A stretch of 64,000 nucleotides of DNA from positions 1 through 64,000 of the forward strand of contig CAIVQA010000089.1 of NCBI GenBank assembly GCA_903907935.1, read 5' to 3'. Under the pieces are notes generated by a model. That model had not been told where the DNA came from, did not search any database, and saw only the letters and a list, made by a program, of their open reading frames with translations. Numbering within the stretch: position 1 is the stretch's first letter; each line of letters opens with the position of its first letter. Below are positions 35,570-44,806 of the stretch, piece after piece. Source of the DNA: an uncultured Francisellaceae bacterium (lineage in GTDB: Bacteria; Pseudomonadota; Gammaproteobacteria; UBA6186; Azoamicaceae). The translations under genes were made by a program, and so were the position numbers.

Positions 35570-37621
35570 ATGTTAAATAATTTAATAAATTTAAATTTAT
35601 TAAAAGACACTTTTTTTAAATTGCATCCATTACATCAAATTAAGAATCCAGTAATGTTTACGGTATATATTTGTAATTTAATTATTACAGGCTTAACCTT
35701 ACAAACATTTTTAATTAAAAGTGAAGAACCTAGTAGCTTTATTTTTGCAATTACTTTTTGGTTATGGGTTACATTATTATTTGCTAATTTTGCTGAAGCA
35801 ATTGCTGAAGCAAGAGGGAAAGCTCAAGCAGCATCTTTACGTAAAACTCGCCATTTAATTCAAGCAAAAAAACTTAACGATCCAGATAATAGATCTATTT
35901 TTACATTAGTTAAATCAACCGAGTTACAAATTGGCCACTATGTTTTTGTTGAGGAGGGAGATTATATTCCTGCAGATGGTGAAGTTGTAAAGGGGATTGC
36001 TTCTGTTAATGAAAGTGCTATTACCGGAGAAAGTGCACCAGTAATTCGTGAGAGTGGTGGAGATAGGAGTGCGGTTACCGGTGGTACTATAGTTATTTCA
36101 GATTGGTTGATTATAAGAATTACCGCCAATCCAGGTGAAACATTTTTAGATCATATGATTACTTTAGTTGAAGGAGCTAAACGTCAAAAAACTCCAAACG
36201 AGATAGCATTAGGTGTGTTATTAGTAACATTAACCATAATATTTTTGTTAGTTTGTAGCACATTGTTGCCTTATTCAATTTATAGTGTAGAAACTATGCA
36301 AGTTGGTAAGGTAGTAACTATAACAATATTAATAGCATTATTTGTTTGTTTGGCACCAACTACTATTGGTGGTCTTATTTCTGCCATTGGTATTGCTGGT
36401 ATGGATCGGATGATCCAACGTAATGTAGTTGCTTCCTCTGGTAGAGCAATTGAAGCTGCTGGCGATGTTAATGTATTGTTATTAGATAAAACTGGTACTA
36501 TTACTTTAGGTAATAGACATGCAAGCGAATTTATTCCTGTTAGCGATATAGGTAGTAGTGTTTCGGTGGAAGTTTTAGCTGATGCTGCACAACTTGCATC
36601 TTTAGCAGATGAAACAATAGAGGGTCGCAGTATTGTTGTTTTGGCTAAAGAAAAATATGGGATACGAGGTAGAAATATCCAGGAACTTGGAGCGGTATTT
36701 ATACCATTTACAGCACAAACTCGTATGAGTGGAGTGATTTTAAAAGATCGAGAAATAAGAAAAGGTGCGTCAGACGCAGTAATTGCTTATGTTAGTTCTA
36801 AAGGTGGACAAATTGATCCTTCTATACATGGATTAGTAGATAATATATCTAAACAAGGTGCTACACCATTATTAGTTGTCGAAGAAACAAAAATATTAGG
36901 GATTATTGTATTAAAAGATATTATTAAAGGTGGGATTAGGGAAAGATTTTTGGAACTTAGAAGAATGGGAATAAAGACCATTATGGTTACTGGTGATAAC
37001 CCTCTTACAGCAGCGGCAATAGCAGCAGAAGCTGGAGTAGATGATTTTTTAGCAGAAGCAACCCCAGAAGATAAATTAAACTTAATTCGTAAATTACAAA
37101 AAGAAGGTAGATTAGTAGCGATGGCCGGAGATGGAACTAATGACGCTCCGGCTTTAGCTCAAGCGGATGTGGCAGTTGCTATGAATAGCGGTACTCAGGT
37201 TGCTAAAGAAGCTGGTAATATGATTGATTTAGATTCTAATCCGACTAAACTTATTGAAATAGTAGAAGTTGGCAAACAACTTTTGATGACTAGAGGTGCG
37301 GTAACAACATTTAGTATTGCTAATGATGTAGCTAAATATTTTGCTATATTGCCGGCAGCTTTTTCTAATACTTATCCGGTTTTAAATGCTTTAAATATTA
37401 TGCGTTTAAAGACCCCAGAAAGTGCTATTTTATCGGCGGTTATTTTTAATGCCTTAATTTTATTTGGTCTTATACCGTTGGCGTTGCGTGGGGTGCGTTA
37501 TCGTGGAGTTTCTGCGGTTATGTTATTAAGAAATAATATATTAATTTATGGGGTTGGTGGTATTTTAGTGCCGTTTATTGGGATTAAATTTATAGATTTT
37601 ATTTTAAATTTTATTAATTAG
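35570..37621 (+). CDS. kdpB: Potassium-transporting P-type ATPase subunit KdpB
   Basis: This 683-aa P-type ATPase has the actuator TGES (AITGESAPV), the phosphorylation motif [10 protein letters not shown] (Asp near 308) and the hinge [10 protein letters not shown]. It also has the usual seven membrane helices. It energises K+ uptake through KdpA. Its length fits the family and all key motifs are intact. It now starts 3 kb downstream of kdpA and so must depend on a new promoter or read-through. It is followed after 13 bp by kdpC. Confidence 0.97.
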   Translation: MLNNLINLNLLKDTFFKLHPLHQIKNPVMFTVYICNLIITGLTLQTFLIKSEEPSSFIFAITFWLWVTLLFANFAEAIAEARGKAQAASLRKTRHLIQAKKLNDPDNRSIFTLVKSTELQIGHYVFVEEGDYIPADGEVVKGIASVNESAITGESAPVIRESGGDRSAVTGGTIVISDWLIIRITANPGETFLDHMITLVEGAKRQKTPNEIALGVLLVTLTIIFLLVCSTLLPYSIYSVETMQVGKVVTITILIALFVCLAPTTIGGLISAIGIAGMDRMIQRNVVASSGRAIEAAGDVNVLLLDKTGTITLGNRHASEFIPVSDIGSSVSVEVLADAAQLASLADETIEGRSIVVLAKEKYGIRGRNIQELGAVFIPFTAQTRMSGVILKDREIRKGASDAVIAYVSSKGGQIDPSIHGLVDNISKQGATPLLVVEETKILGIIVLKDIIKGGIRERFLELRRMGIKTIMVTGDNPLTAAAIAAEAGVDDFLAEATPEDKLNLIRKLQKEGRLVAMAGDGTNDAPALAQADVAVAMNSGTQVAKEAGNMIDLDSNPTKLIEIVEVGKQLLMTRGAVTTFSIANDVAKYFAILPAAFSNTYPVLNALNIMRLKTPESAILSAVIFNALILFGLIPLALRGVRYRGVSAVMLLRNNILIYGVGGILVPFIGIKFIDFILNFIN

Positions 37622-37634
37622 TAGCTGTTAGTTT

Positions 37635-38216
37635 ATGGTCAAATATTTATCACAATATAAAATTGCATTACGATTGTTATTAATAATTACAGTTATAACC
37701 GGCATAATTTATCCTTTAGTAGTTACAATTTTAGCGCAACTATTTTTTCCATTTAGGTCTAATGGTAGTTTGATTATTAAAGATCAAAAAATTATTGGTT
37801 CTGAATTAATTGGTCAATTTTATGAGGATCCTAAATATTTTTGGGGTAGACCTTCAGCTACGGCTAACTTTCCATATAACGCTCTTTATTCGGGAGGTTC
37901 TAATTTAGGACCACTTAATAAACAATTGTTAAAAGATATAGAGGCTAGAATAGTGATTCTAAAAAAATTTAGTCCTAAGGACCAGTTGATCCCTATAGAT
38001 TTAGTTACTGCTTCGGCTAGTGGTTTAGATCCACACATTAGTGTTAATGCGGCGTTGTATCAGGTTAATAGAATATCTAAAACACGTAATTTACCTAAAA
38101 ATGTTATTATAAATTTGATTAATAAATTTATAGAAAAGCCTCAATTTGGATTTTTAGGTGAGGCAAAAATTAATGTCTTAAAATTAAATATAGCATTAGA
38201 TGAGGTTCATTTATAA
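37635..38216 (+). CDS. kdpC: Potassium-transporting ATPase subunit KdpC
   Basis: This 193-aa protein has a single N-terminal membrane helix and the family signature KYFWGRPSAT, then ASGLDPHISVNAALYQVNRI. KdpC stabilises the complex and raises nucleotide affinity of KdpB. Its stop directly abuts the kdpD start, indicating coupled expression with the sensor remnant. Confidence 0.96.
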   Translation: MVKYLSQYKIALRLLLIITVITGIIYPLVVTILAQLFFPFRSNGSLIIKDQKIIGSELIGQFYEDPKYFWGRPSATANFPYNALYSGGSNLGPLNKQLLKDIEARIVILKKFSPKDQLIPIDLVTASASGLDPHISVNAALYQVNRISKTRNLPKNVIINLINKFIEKPQFGFLGEAKINVLKLNIALDEVHL

Positions 38217-40061
38217 ATGGAATTTAAAGAACGTCCCAACCCTAAAGAATTATTAGAATATCTTAAAAAAGAAGAATTAGATCAACAAAAAAATTTAGGT
38301 GGTAGGCTAAAAATTTTTTTAGGTGCAGCTCCTGGCGTTGGAAAGACCTATGCCATGTTACAGAGTGCAATCGAAGAGCTTAAAGAAGGAGTGGATGTAG
38401 TAGCTGGAATTGTAGAAACTCATGGGCGTCAAGAGACAGAACTGTTGTTGAAAAAACTAGAAGTACTCCCACAAGCTACTATTAATTATCGAGGTAAAGA
38501 TTTATTAGAATTTGATTTAGATCTAGTTTTTAAACGTGCTCCTAAATTAGTATTAGTTGATGAAATGGCACATTCTAATGTAACAGGATCCAGACATAAT
38601 AAGCGTTGGCAAGATATTATGGAGTTATTAGATCGTGGAATAGATGTTTATACTACTATTAATGTTCAACATATAGAAAGTTTAAACAATGTTATTGCTA
38701 GATTAATTAATGTTGTTGTTCAAGAAACTGTTCCAGATCCCATCTTAGAAAGAGCACGCGCTATAGAATTAGTAGATCTTCCACCAGAAGATCTTATAAA
38801 AAGATTGAAAGAAGGAAAAGTCTATGTTTCTAAAGATATTATTGGTTTAGCAGTAGATAATTTTTTTTGTCAAGATAATTTAATTGCTTTACGTGAATTA
38901 GCTTTAAGAGTAACTGCTGAGCAAGTAAATGCTGAAGAATTATTGCATCGAAGAGGGGAATCTATAGAAAAAATTTGGCCAACAACAGAACGTTTGTTAA
39001 TTTGCATCGATTCAGATCTAGTTGCTGCTAAATTAATCCGTGCTGCTTTTAGAATGGCCAAAAGACTTAGGGCTCAGTGGATTGCAATACATGTTGAAAG
39101 GCCAAATATACAATTATCGGAAGAAGAACGTAACAATATTGTTCGACATTTGCATTTAGTTGAACAATTAGGTGGCCAAACTTTTACAATAGGTGGAACA
39201 AATGTTGCTAAGGAAATTATAAATTTTTCTAAGGATTATAATATTACTAGAATTATTTTAGGTAAAAATTCTAGATCTAATTGGAAAGAAATATTTAAAC
39301 CAAGTTTAGCAAACGAATTAGTTCGTTTTTGTAATGATCTAGATCTTCATATTTTACGTGGTGATTCTAAAAATATTAAACATTTTACAAAGACCAATCA
39401 AAAATTTAGTACGTATGTTGTTAATGTAGTAGTTACTTTAACAATTATTGTGTTATGCATGGTGATCAATTTTTTACTTTATAAATATTTAGGGTTAAGT
39501 ACTGGGTTACGTTCTAAATCATATTTAATTTCTTTTTTTGTAATGCTGTTAGGAGCTGAAGTAATTGCTTATTTAATTTTATTAATAAAAAAACAAGAAA
39601 AATTCTTTCGTATGAGAGAACAACGAGCTATAGTTATGCATCTTTTAAGTAAGCAACTTGCTAATACTCGTGGTGTAGATCAATTATTAAAAATTGCTGT
39701 ACACCATATATCTGAAGTATTTGATAGTGAAGTTTTGGCATTATTGCCGGATGTTTCAGCTAAAACCCATAAGTTGGTAGTTGCTCATTCTGGTAAAAAT
39801 TTTAAGGTAGTTTTGACTGCGAAAGAGTATAGTGTTGCCGAATGGGTGTATGAATTAGGGCAAGTAGCAGGGTTAGGGACCCAAACACTACCAGATAATG
39901 AAGCATTATATGTTCCTTTATTGGGTTCTAATGGTTCGGTAGGGGTATTAAGGGTATTACCAAAAGATCCAAATAAATTACTTATTCCAGAACAATTACA
40001 TCTGTTAGAGAATTTTTGTAATCAAATTGCCATGGCGTTAGAAGTTGAAAAATTATACTAA
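38217..40061 (+). CDS. kdpD: Truncated KdpD: sensor, USP and GAF-like domains without the kinase
   Basis: This 614-aa protein, against about 890 in Escherichia coli, has the KdpD N-terminal domain: P-loop GAAPGVGKT near 40, HGRQETE and DEMAHSNVTGSRHNKRW. A USP-like domain follows (about 245-375), then only two clear membrane helices (about 400-465) and a GAF-like domain (about 475-610). It ends LEVEKLY exactly where the HisKA dimerisation helix should begin, and its last codons and TAA are inside a half-copy of the palindromic repeat. No histidine, N or G boxes follow, and no kdpE is present. It may still sense K+ or regulate KdpFABC directly but cannot phosphorylate a regulator. Confidence 0.93.
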   Translation: MEFKERPNPKELLEYLKKEELDQQKNLGGRLKIFLGAAPGVGKTYAMLQSAIEELKEGVDVVAGIVETHGRQETELLLKKLEVLPQATINYRGKDLLEFDLDLVFKRAPKLVLVDEMAHSNVTGSRHNKRWQDIMELLDRGIDVYTTINVQHIESLNNVIARLINVVVQETVPDPILERARAIELVDLPPEDLIKRLKEGKVYVSKDIIGLAVDNFFCQDNLIALRELALRVTAEQVNAEELLHRRGESIEKIWPTTERLLICIDSDLVAAKLIRAAFRMAKRLRAQWIAIHVERPNIQLSEEERNNIVRHLHLVEQLGGQTFTIGGTNVAKEIINFSKDYNITRIILGKNSRSNWKEIFKPSLANELVRFCNDLDLHILRGDSKNIKHFTKTNQKFSTYVVNVVVTLTIIVLCMVINFLLYKYLGLSTGLRSKSYLISFFVMLLGAEVIAYLILLIKKQEKFFRMREQRAIVMHLLSKQLANTRGVDQLLKIAVHHISEVFDSEVLALLPDVSAKTHKLVVAHSGKNFKVVLTAKEYSVAEWVYELGQVAGLGTQTLPDNEALYVPLLGSNGSVGVLRVLPKDPNKLLIPEQLHLLENFCNQIAMALEVEKLY

Positions 40062-40118
40062 GCGCACTGAGTTTTGGTACTCTAAAAAATAATTGACTCG
40101 CGCCATCCTGGCTACCGA
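40054..40118. repeat. Palindromic repeat copy 9 (left half only) at the kdpD break
   Basis: TATACTAAGCGCACTGAGTT, then TTGGTACTCTAAAAAATAAT and TGACTCGCGCCATCCTGGCT, matches the left arm and first interior bases of reversed type A copies. The rest of the interior and the right arm are absent. The TAA of truncated kdpD lies within it. Confidence 0.88.
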
Positions 40119-40138
40119 CTACATACGATATATTGTAG

Positions 40139-40166
40139 TTGATGTATAAAAATAATACTGTATAAT
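40139..40166 (+). promoter_or_regulatory. Sigma70-type promoter ahead of nrdD
   Basis: TTGATG (40139-40144) and TATAAT (40161-40166) are separated by 16 bases, upstream of both possible nrdD starts. No FNR-type site was recognised near it. Confidence 0.65.
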
Positions 40167-40188
40167 GTACTTTGATGGTTATTAAAGG

Positions 40189-42147
40189 TTGTTGGAAAAC
40201 TTAACTGGAAAAAATAAAAAGGTAAAAATTCGTATGTTAAAGCTAAATGTATCTGAGTTAGATAGAACTGTTACTATGATAAATCCAATTGATACAGTTA
40301 AAGAGTATTTATCTAGAGGAGATTGGCGAGTTAAGGCCAATGCTAACCAAGGATATTCATTAGGTGGTTTAATTTTAAATACGTCAGGAAAAGTTATGGC
40401 AAACTACTGGCTTTGTCATGTTTATCCAAAAGCAATTGCTGAAGCACATAGAAACGCTGATTTCCATATTCACGACATAGATATGTTAGCTGGTTATTGT
40501 GCTGGTTGGTCACTGAGAGTTTTGTTAGCAGAAGGATTTAATGGAGTTCCTGGCAAAGTTGAAGCTGCTCCCGCTAAACATTTATCAAGTGCAATAGGTC
40601 AAATTGTAAATTTTTTAGGAACGTTACAAAATGAATGGGCTGGTGCGCAAGCGTTTAGTTCTTTTGATACTTATCTTGCTCCATTTATTCGGATCGATAA
40701 TTTAAGTTACGAAACAGTTAAACAAAATATTCAAGAATTAATATTTAATTTAAATGTACCATCTCGTTGGGGTACGCAAACACCATTTACCAATTTAACT
40801 TTTGATTGGGTTTGTCCAGAAGATCTAAAAGATCAGGCGCCTATTATTGCAGGTAAAGAAATGTCATTTAAATATGGTGATCTGCAGGTAGAAATGGATA
40901 TGATTAATAAAGCATATATCGAAGTTATGACCACCGGCGATGCTAAAGGTAGAATTTTTACGTTTCCTATTCCAACTTATAATATTACTGAAGATTTTTT
41001 GTGGGATAGTCCGAACGCTAAACAGTTATTTGAAATGACAGCTAAATATGGTCTTCCTTATTTTCAGAATTTTATTAATTCAAATTTAAAACCAAATATG
41101 GTTCGTTCCATGTGTTGTCGATTACAGCTTAATTTAACGGAACTTTTAAAACGTGGTAATGGATTATTTGGTTCAGCAGAACAAACTGGATCTATAGGAG
41201 TTGTAACGATTAATTGTGCTAGGCTAGGGTATTTATATAAAGATTTAGCAGTTTTATATAAGGAACTTGATAGATTGTTAGAATTAGCTAAACAAAGTTT
41301 GGAAATAAAGAGAAGAGTAGTGCAAGAATTTATGGATAATGGTCTTTTCCCTTATTCTAAGCGTTATTTAGGTAATTTCCGTAATCATTTTTCCACCATT
41401 GGGATTAATGGGGTAAATGAAATGATCCATAATTTTACTAATGGTAAACATACTATTGCCGATGAATATGGAGAAGTTTTTGCTTGTGAGCTTTTAGATC
41501 ATATTCGCGATAAAATGCTTAAATTTCAAGAAAGCACTGGTAACATGTATAATTTAGAAGCTACTCCTGCCGAGGGAACAACTTATAGATTTGCTAAAGA
41601 AGATCAAAAGAGATTTCCTGGTATATTACAAGCAGGAACATCAGATAGTCCTTACTATACTAATTCAACTCAACTACCAGTGAATTTTACCGATGATCTA
41701 TTTGAAGCTTTAGAAAAACAAGATTTGTTACAAAGTAAATATACTGGTGGTACGGTGTTACATCTTTATATGAATGAAAAAATATCTAGTGGAGAAACTT
41801 GTAAGAAACTGGTGAAAACTATTTTAGAAAATTTTAAATTACCATATATTACCATAACTCCAACGTTTTCTGTTTGTCCTAAGCATGGATATTTAAATGG
41901 TGAACATGAATATTGTCCATCGTGTAAAGAAGAACAACATTGTCAACGTTGTGAGGTATACACTAGAGTTATGGGGTATCATAGACCGGTTTCTGAATTT
42001 AATCGTGGTAAACAAAGTGAACATCATGAAAGAATACATTTTAAAGAACCACAACTAGCTACTGGTTGTTGTACAGAAGAAGAATATAGTTGTTGTAGTG
42101 GAGATGATGATGAGTGTGGATGCGGCGGCGGGTGTGCATGTTGCTGA
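40189..42147 (+). CDS. nrdD: Anaerobic ribonucleoside-triphosphate reductase NrdD
   Basis: The 652-aa protein has the glycyl-radical reductase core and a zinc site made by CPKHG, CPSCK and CQRCE. The glycyl-radical motif is RVMGYHRPV near the C-terminus. It reduces NTPs to dNTPs without oxygen. The TTG start at 40189 has AAAGG upstream; ATG 40234 (15 codons later) is an alternative. The tail after the radical site is an unusual Cys-rich stretch (GCCTEEEYSCC, then ECGCGGGCACC). The gene overlaps the activase gene by 50 bp. Its presence implies growth under low oxygen. Confidence 0.95.
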   Translation: MLENLTGKNKKVKIRMLKLNVSELDRTVTMINPIDTVKEYLSRGDWRVKANANQGYSLGGLILNTSGKVMANYWLCHVYPKAIAEAHRNADFHIHDIDMLAGYCAGWSLRVLLAEGFNGVPGKVEAAPAKHLSSAIGQIVNFLGTLQNEWAGAQAFSSFDTYLAPFIRIDNLSYETVKQNIQELIFNLNVPSRWGTQTPFTNLTFDWVCPEDLKDQAPIIAGKEMSFKYGDLQVEMDMINKAYIEVMTTGDAKGRIFTFPIPTYNITEDFLWDSPNAKQLFEMTAKYGLPYFQNFINSNLKPNMVRSMCCRLQLNLTELLKRGNGLFGSAEQTGSIGVVTINCARLGYLYKDLAVLYKELDRLLELAKQSLEIKRRVVQEFMDNGLFPYSKRYLGNFRNHFSTIGINGVNEMIHNFTNGKHTIADEYGEVFACELLDHIRDKMLKFQESTGNMYNLEATPAEGTTYRFAKEDQKRFPGILQAGTSDSPYYTNSTQLPVNFTDDLFEALEKQDLLQSKYTGGTVLHLYMNEKISSGETCKKLVKTILENFKLPYITITPTFSVCPKHGYLNGEHEYCPSCKEEQHCQRCEVYTRVMGYHRPVSEFNRGKQSEHHERIHFKEPQLATGCCTEEEYSCCSGDDDECGCGGGCACC

Positions 42148-42760
42148 GCATGATTGTTCGCTTATAGTAGGAGGATTTGTTCCATTAACTACTATAGACT
42201 TCCCAGAACATTTGTCTGCGGTAATCTTTTGTCAGGGGTGTCCATTTCGTTGTTCATATTGTCATAATCCGACCCTAATTCCTAAGGAAGCTAAAAAAGG
42301 TAATTATAGTTGGCAGAATATTTATTCTTTTTTAAGTAAACGTAGAGGAATGTTAGAGGCAGTAGTTTTTAGTGGTGGAGAACCTACTTTACAAAAACAA
42401 TTAATTAATGCGGTTTTAATTGTCAAAGAATTAGGATTTAAAGTAGGGTTGCATACAGCAGGCCCTTACCCCAATAGAATTAAAGAATTATTGCCATATT
42501 TAGATTGGGTAGGTATGGATTTAAAAGCACCATTTGAACAATACGAATTAATTACTAAAGTTCCTAATAGTGGTAAACGGGCGTTTGAAAGTGTTAAGTT
42601 ATTAGTGGAAAGTGGAGTTCCATGTGAATTTAGAACTACAGTTCATCCTGAACTACTTAATTATGGACAAATTAAATCTATAATTAAAGCCTTAAGAAGT
42701 ATGGGTGCTACTAATTACAAACTACAAAAATTTAGAAGTGTAGGAATTGGAACTACATAA
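42098..42760 (+). CDS. nrdG: Anaerobic ribonucleotide reductase activating protein NrdG
   Basis: This radical SAM enzyme has the cluster motif CPFRCSYC and FSGGEPT. It generates the glycyl radical on NrdD using SAM and a [4Fe-4S] cluster. The frame opens with several ATGs at 42098-42112 inside the nrdD 3' end; a GGAG at the first of them favours the later ones, so the start is uncertain by a few codons. The NrdG core begins at GGFVPLTTIDFPEHL. Full length is about 220 aa, usual for the family. Confidence 0.94.
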   Translation: MEMMMSVDAAAGVHVAEHDCSLIVGGFVPLTTIDFPEHLSAVIFCQGCPFRCSYCHNPTLIPKEAKKGNYSWQNIYSFLSKRRGMLEAVVFSGGEPTLQKQLINAVLIVKELGFKVGLHTAGPYPNRIKELLPYLDWVGMDLKAPFEQYELITKVPNSGKRAFESVKLLVESGVPCEFRTTVHPELLNYGQIKSIIKALRSMGATNYKLQKFRSVGIGTT

Positions 42761-42763
42761 GCT

Positions 42764-43153
42764 TTAATTAATAAATTTATCAGTAATAGCATACAACTTA
42801 TGTTCTGTAAGTGGTTTTTCTATAAAACCTTTAAAACCGTTATGGATACACTCATGTTTTTTTTGATTAGCATTAAAGGCGGTAATTGCTATTATAGGAA
42901 TTCCTATACGTAGTTTTTCAATTAATTCTTTAGCAAGATCAATACCAGACATATCTGGAAGACCTAAGTCTAATAAAATAATATTATATTGATTATTTTT
43001 TATTAAATTTAAAGCATTGTAGGCTGAACAAGCTAGATCTAAAGAATATTTAGCCTTTTCTATAATAGTTTGTGCTATTATTTGGGCAATAGGTTCATCT
43101 TCTACTAATAAGAATTTTAATTGATTTTCTTTTTCCATATGATTATTCTCCAT
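42764..43153 (-). CDS. Single-domain response regulator
   Basis: This 129-aa receiver has the acidic pair in LVEDEP, the phospho-acceptor Asp in ILLDLGLPD (near 62), a Thr in AITAF and the Lys in FIEKPL. There is no output domain. It lies 16 bp downstream of a PAS histidine kinase on the same strand and is probably its partner. Signal would pass by phosphotransfer or protein contact. It converges on nrdG with only three bases between. Confidence 0.93.
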   Translation of the reverse strand: MENNHMEKENQLKFLLVEDEPIAQIIAQTIIEKAKYSLDLACSAYNALNLIKNNQYNIILLDLGLPDMSGIDLAKELIEKLRIGIPIIAITAFNANQKKHECIHNGFKGFIEKPLTEHKLYAITDKFIN

Positions 43154-43169
43154 ATTTATAAATTTCGAT

Positions 43170-44657
43170 CTATCTTTTTATTAATGCCATTTTACATGGG
43201 AAAATACAGTTAAACTTAGAACCCCCCCCTATTTTACTAGTTACATAAATTTCACCATTAATATCCTTAATTAATTGTTTTACGGTCCATAAACCTAATC
43301 CTATACCTTTGTAAGTATTACTACTAGTAGGAGATAGTCGCATAAAGCGTTCAAAAATAGCTTCACACTTATCTTCTGGGATCCCAATTCCAGTATCCTC
43401 TATAGATATTTCTAAAATTATTTTGGAATAATCAATAACCTTGACAATTTTGGTGGTAATTTTAATTTTACCTTGCTCAGTAAATTTTACAGCATTATCA
43501 AATAAATTTAGTAAAATTTTATGTATTTTATCTCGTTCACCAATTAGTTCTAGAGGTATATTATTATCATGTTCAATTATTATTTCCAAGTTTTTTTGTT
43601 GTACAGATATTATATGTAATTCTATGGTTTTTTGGATTAAATCTTTTAAATTAAAATTCCATTCTAAATTATGTTTAACTTCAAAATTAGTATATTGTAA
43701 AATATCTACAATTAAATCCATTAATCTTTCACTAGATATTTTTATATAGCTAACAAATTCTTTCGTTTTTTTTGGTAAATCTTCGGTAGTATTTAAAATG
43801 TTTGCTAGTCCAATGATGTTACTTAAAGGAGTTTTTAGATCATGTTGCATATTTAATAAAAATTGAGTTTTAGTATTGTTTGCTTCTTCCGCTGTTTTTT
43901 GAGCCTTCACTAATTTAGTAACATCTAATGAGTTACCAACTATACCTATTATTTGATTGTTTTCATCTTTTAAAGGAGCTTTAATACTGGTAAAATACAT
44001 CTCTTCGCCATTAAGAGTAACCTTTTCTTGAAACTTAATAATTTTACCTAAAAATATTACCTCATTATCATGTTCCAAAAATGTACATTTTGGCCATAAT
44101 TCTTTATCAGTTTTACCAATAATATCTGATTTAGTTTTTAAATTAACTGTATTTATCATGGATGTATTGCATCCTAAGTAAATACCATATTTGTTTTTCC
44201 AATAAATATCTCCAGGGATATTATCTATGATGGTCTCTAAACAATTTTGCAAATACTTAATTTTTTTTTGATTTGCATCATTAGTATAAATTTTACCGAC
44301 TAATATTATACCTATAGGTAATTTTTTTTGGTTTAATAAATAAGATCCAATCCATTGTATTTGTTCATTTTGTTTATTGCTTTCTATAGTATCGAATTCA
44401 ACAAATGGAATAGTGCTATTATTTAATAGTTTTAATTTTTTTATAACAGTATTAAATGATGTAGAAAAATTCTTTATCTCAGAAAAATTATAATAAGATT
44501 TTGTAAAGTTATTAACAAACTTAACTTTTAGTTTTGGAGTTAGTAAAATAATAATATCGTTTATAAGATGTAAAACAGGTTGACAATATTTAATATAATT
44601 TTTTAACTCACTTAGTAATGTTGGTTCTAATAATTCATTAGATATTTTTGAAATCAT
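43170..44657 (-). CDS. PAS-domain sensor histidine kinase
   Basis: The start is set at ATG 44657, eight bases after GGAGAAGG on the coding strand, giving 495 aa; an upstream in-frame ATG at 44690 lacks such a site. There is no membrane segment, so it is likely cytosolic. A PAS domain (about 135-260, with GNSLDVTKL) precedes HisKA with HDLKTPLSN. The ATPase boxes are NLFDNAVKFTEQG, DTGIGIP and KGIGLGLWT. A receiver gene follows. It is the only intact kinase in the window, 3 kb from a KdpD that has lost its own, though a functional link is speculative. Confidence 0.93.
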   Translation of the reverse strand: MISKISNELLEPTLLSELKNYIKYCQPVLHLINDIIILLTPKLKVKFVNNFTKSYYNFSEIKNFSTSFNTVIKKLKLLNNSTIPFVEFDTIESNKQNEQIQWIGSYLLNQKKLPIGIILVGKIYTNDANQKKIKYLQNCLETIIDNIPGDIYWKNKYGIYLGCNTSMINTVNLKTKSDIIGKTDKELWPKCTFLEHDNEVIFLGKIIKFQEKVTLNGEEMYFTSIKAPLKDENNQIIGIVGNSLDVTKLVKAQKTAEEANNTKTQFLLNMQHDLKTPLSNIIGLANILNTTEDLPKKTKEFVSYIKISSERLMDLIVDILQYTNFEVKHNLEWNFNLKDLIQKTIELHIISVQQKNLEIIIEHDNNIPLELIGERDKIHKILLNLFDNAVKFTEQGKIKITTKIVKVIDYSKIILEISIEDTGIGIPEDKCEAIFERFMRLSPTSSNTYKGIGLGLWTVKQLIKDINGEIYVTSKIGGGSKFNCIFPCKMALIKR

Positions 44658-44806
44658 TACTAACCTTCTCCATGTTAAATACAACTCCATATTTATTTAA
44701 ATTTTACATAAAAATTATTTATAAACAATGTTTATTATTAGTACGGAATGTGCTTGTTCCTACTTGTGGGTGGATGGGTGGTTATTTTTTCGCTTTTGAA
44801 TTCAGA

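Noticed and set aside
40062-40188. Hidden KdpD kinase remnant after the early stop
   Set aside because: All frames of this 127-bp gap were read for HisKA or ATPase motifs; only repeat sequence and a promoter are present.
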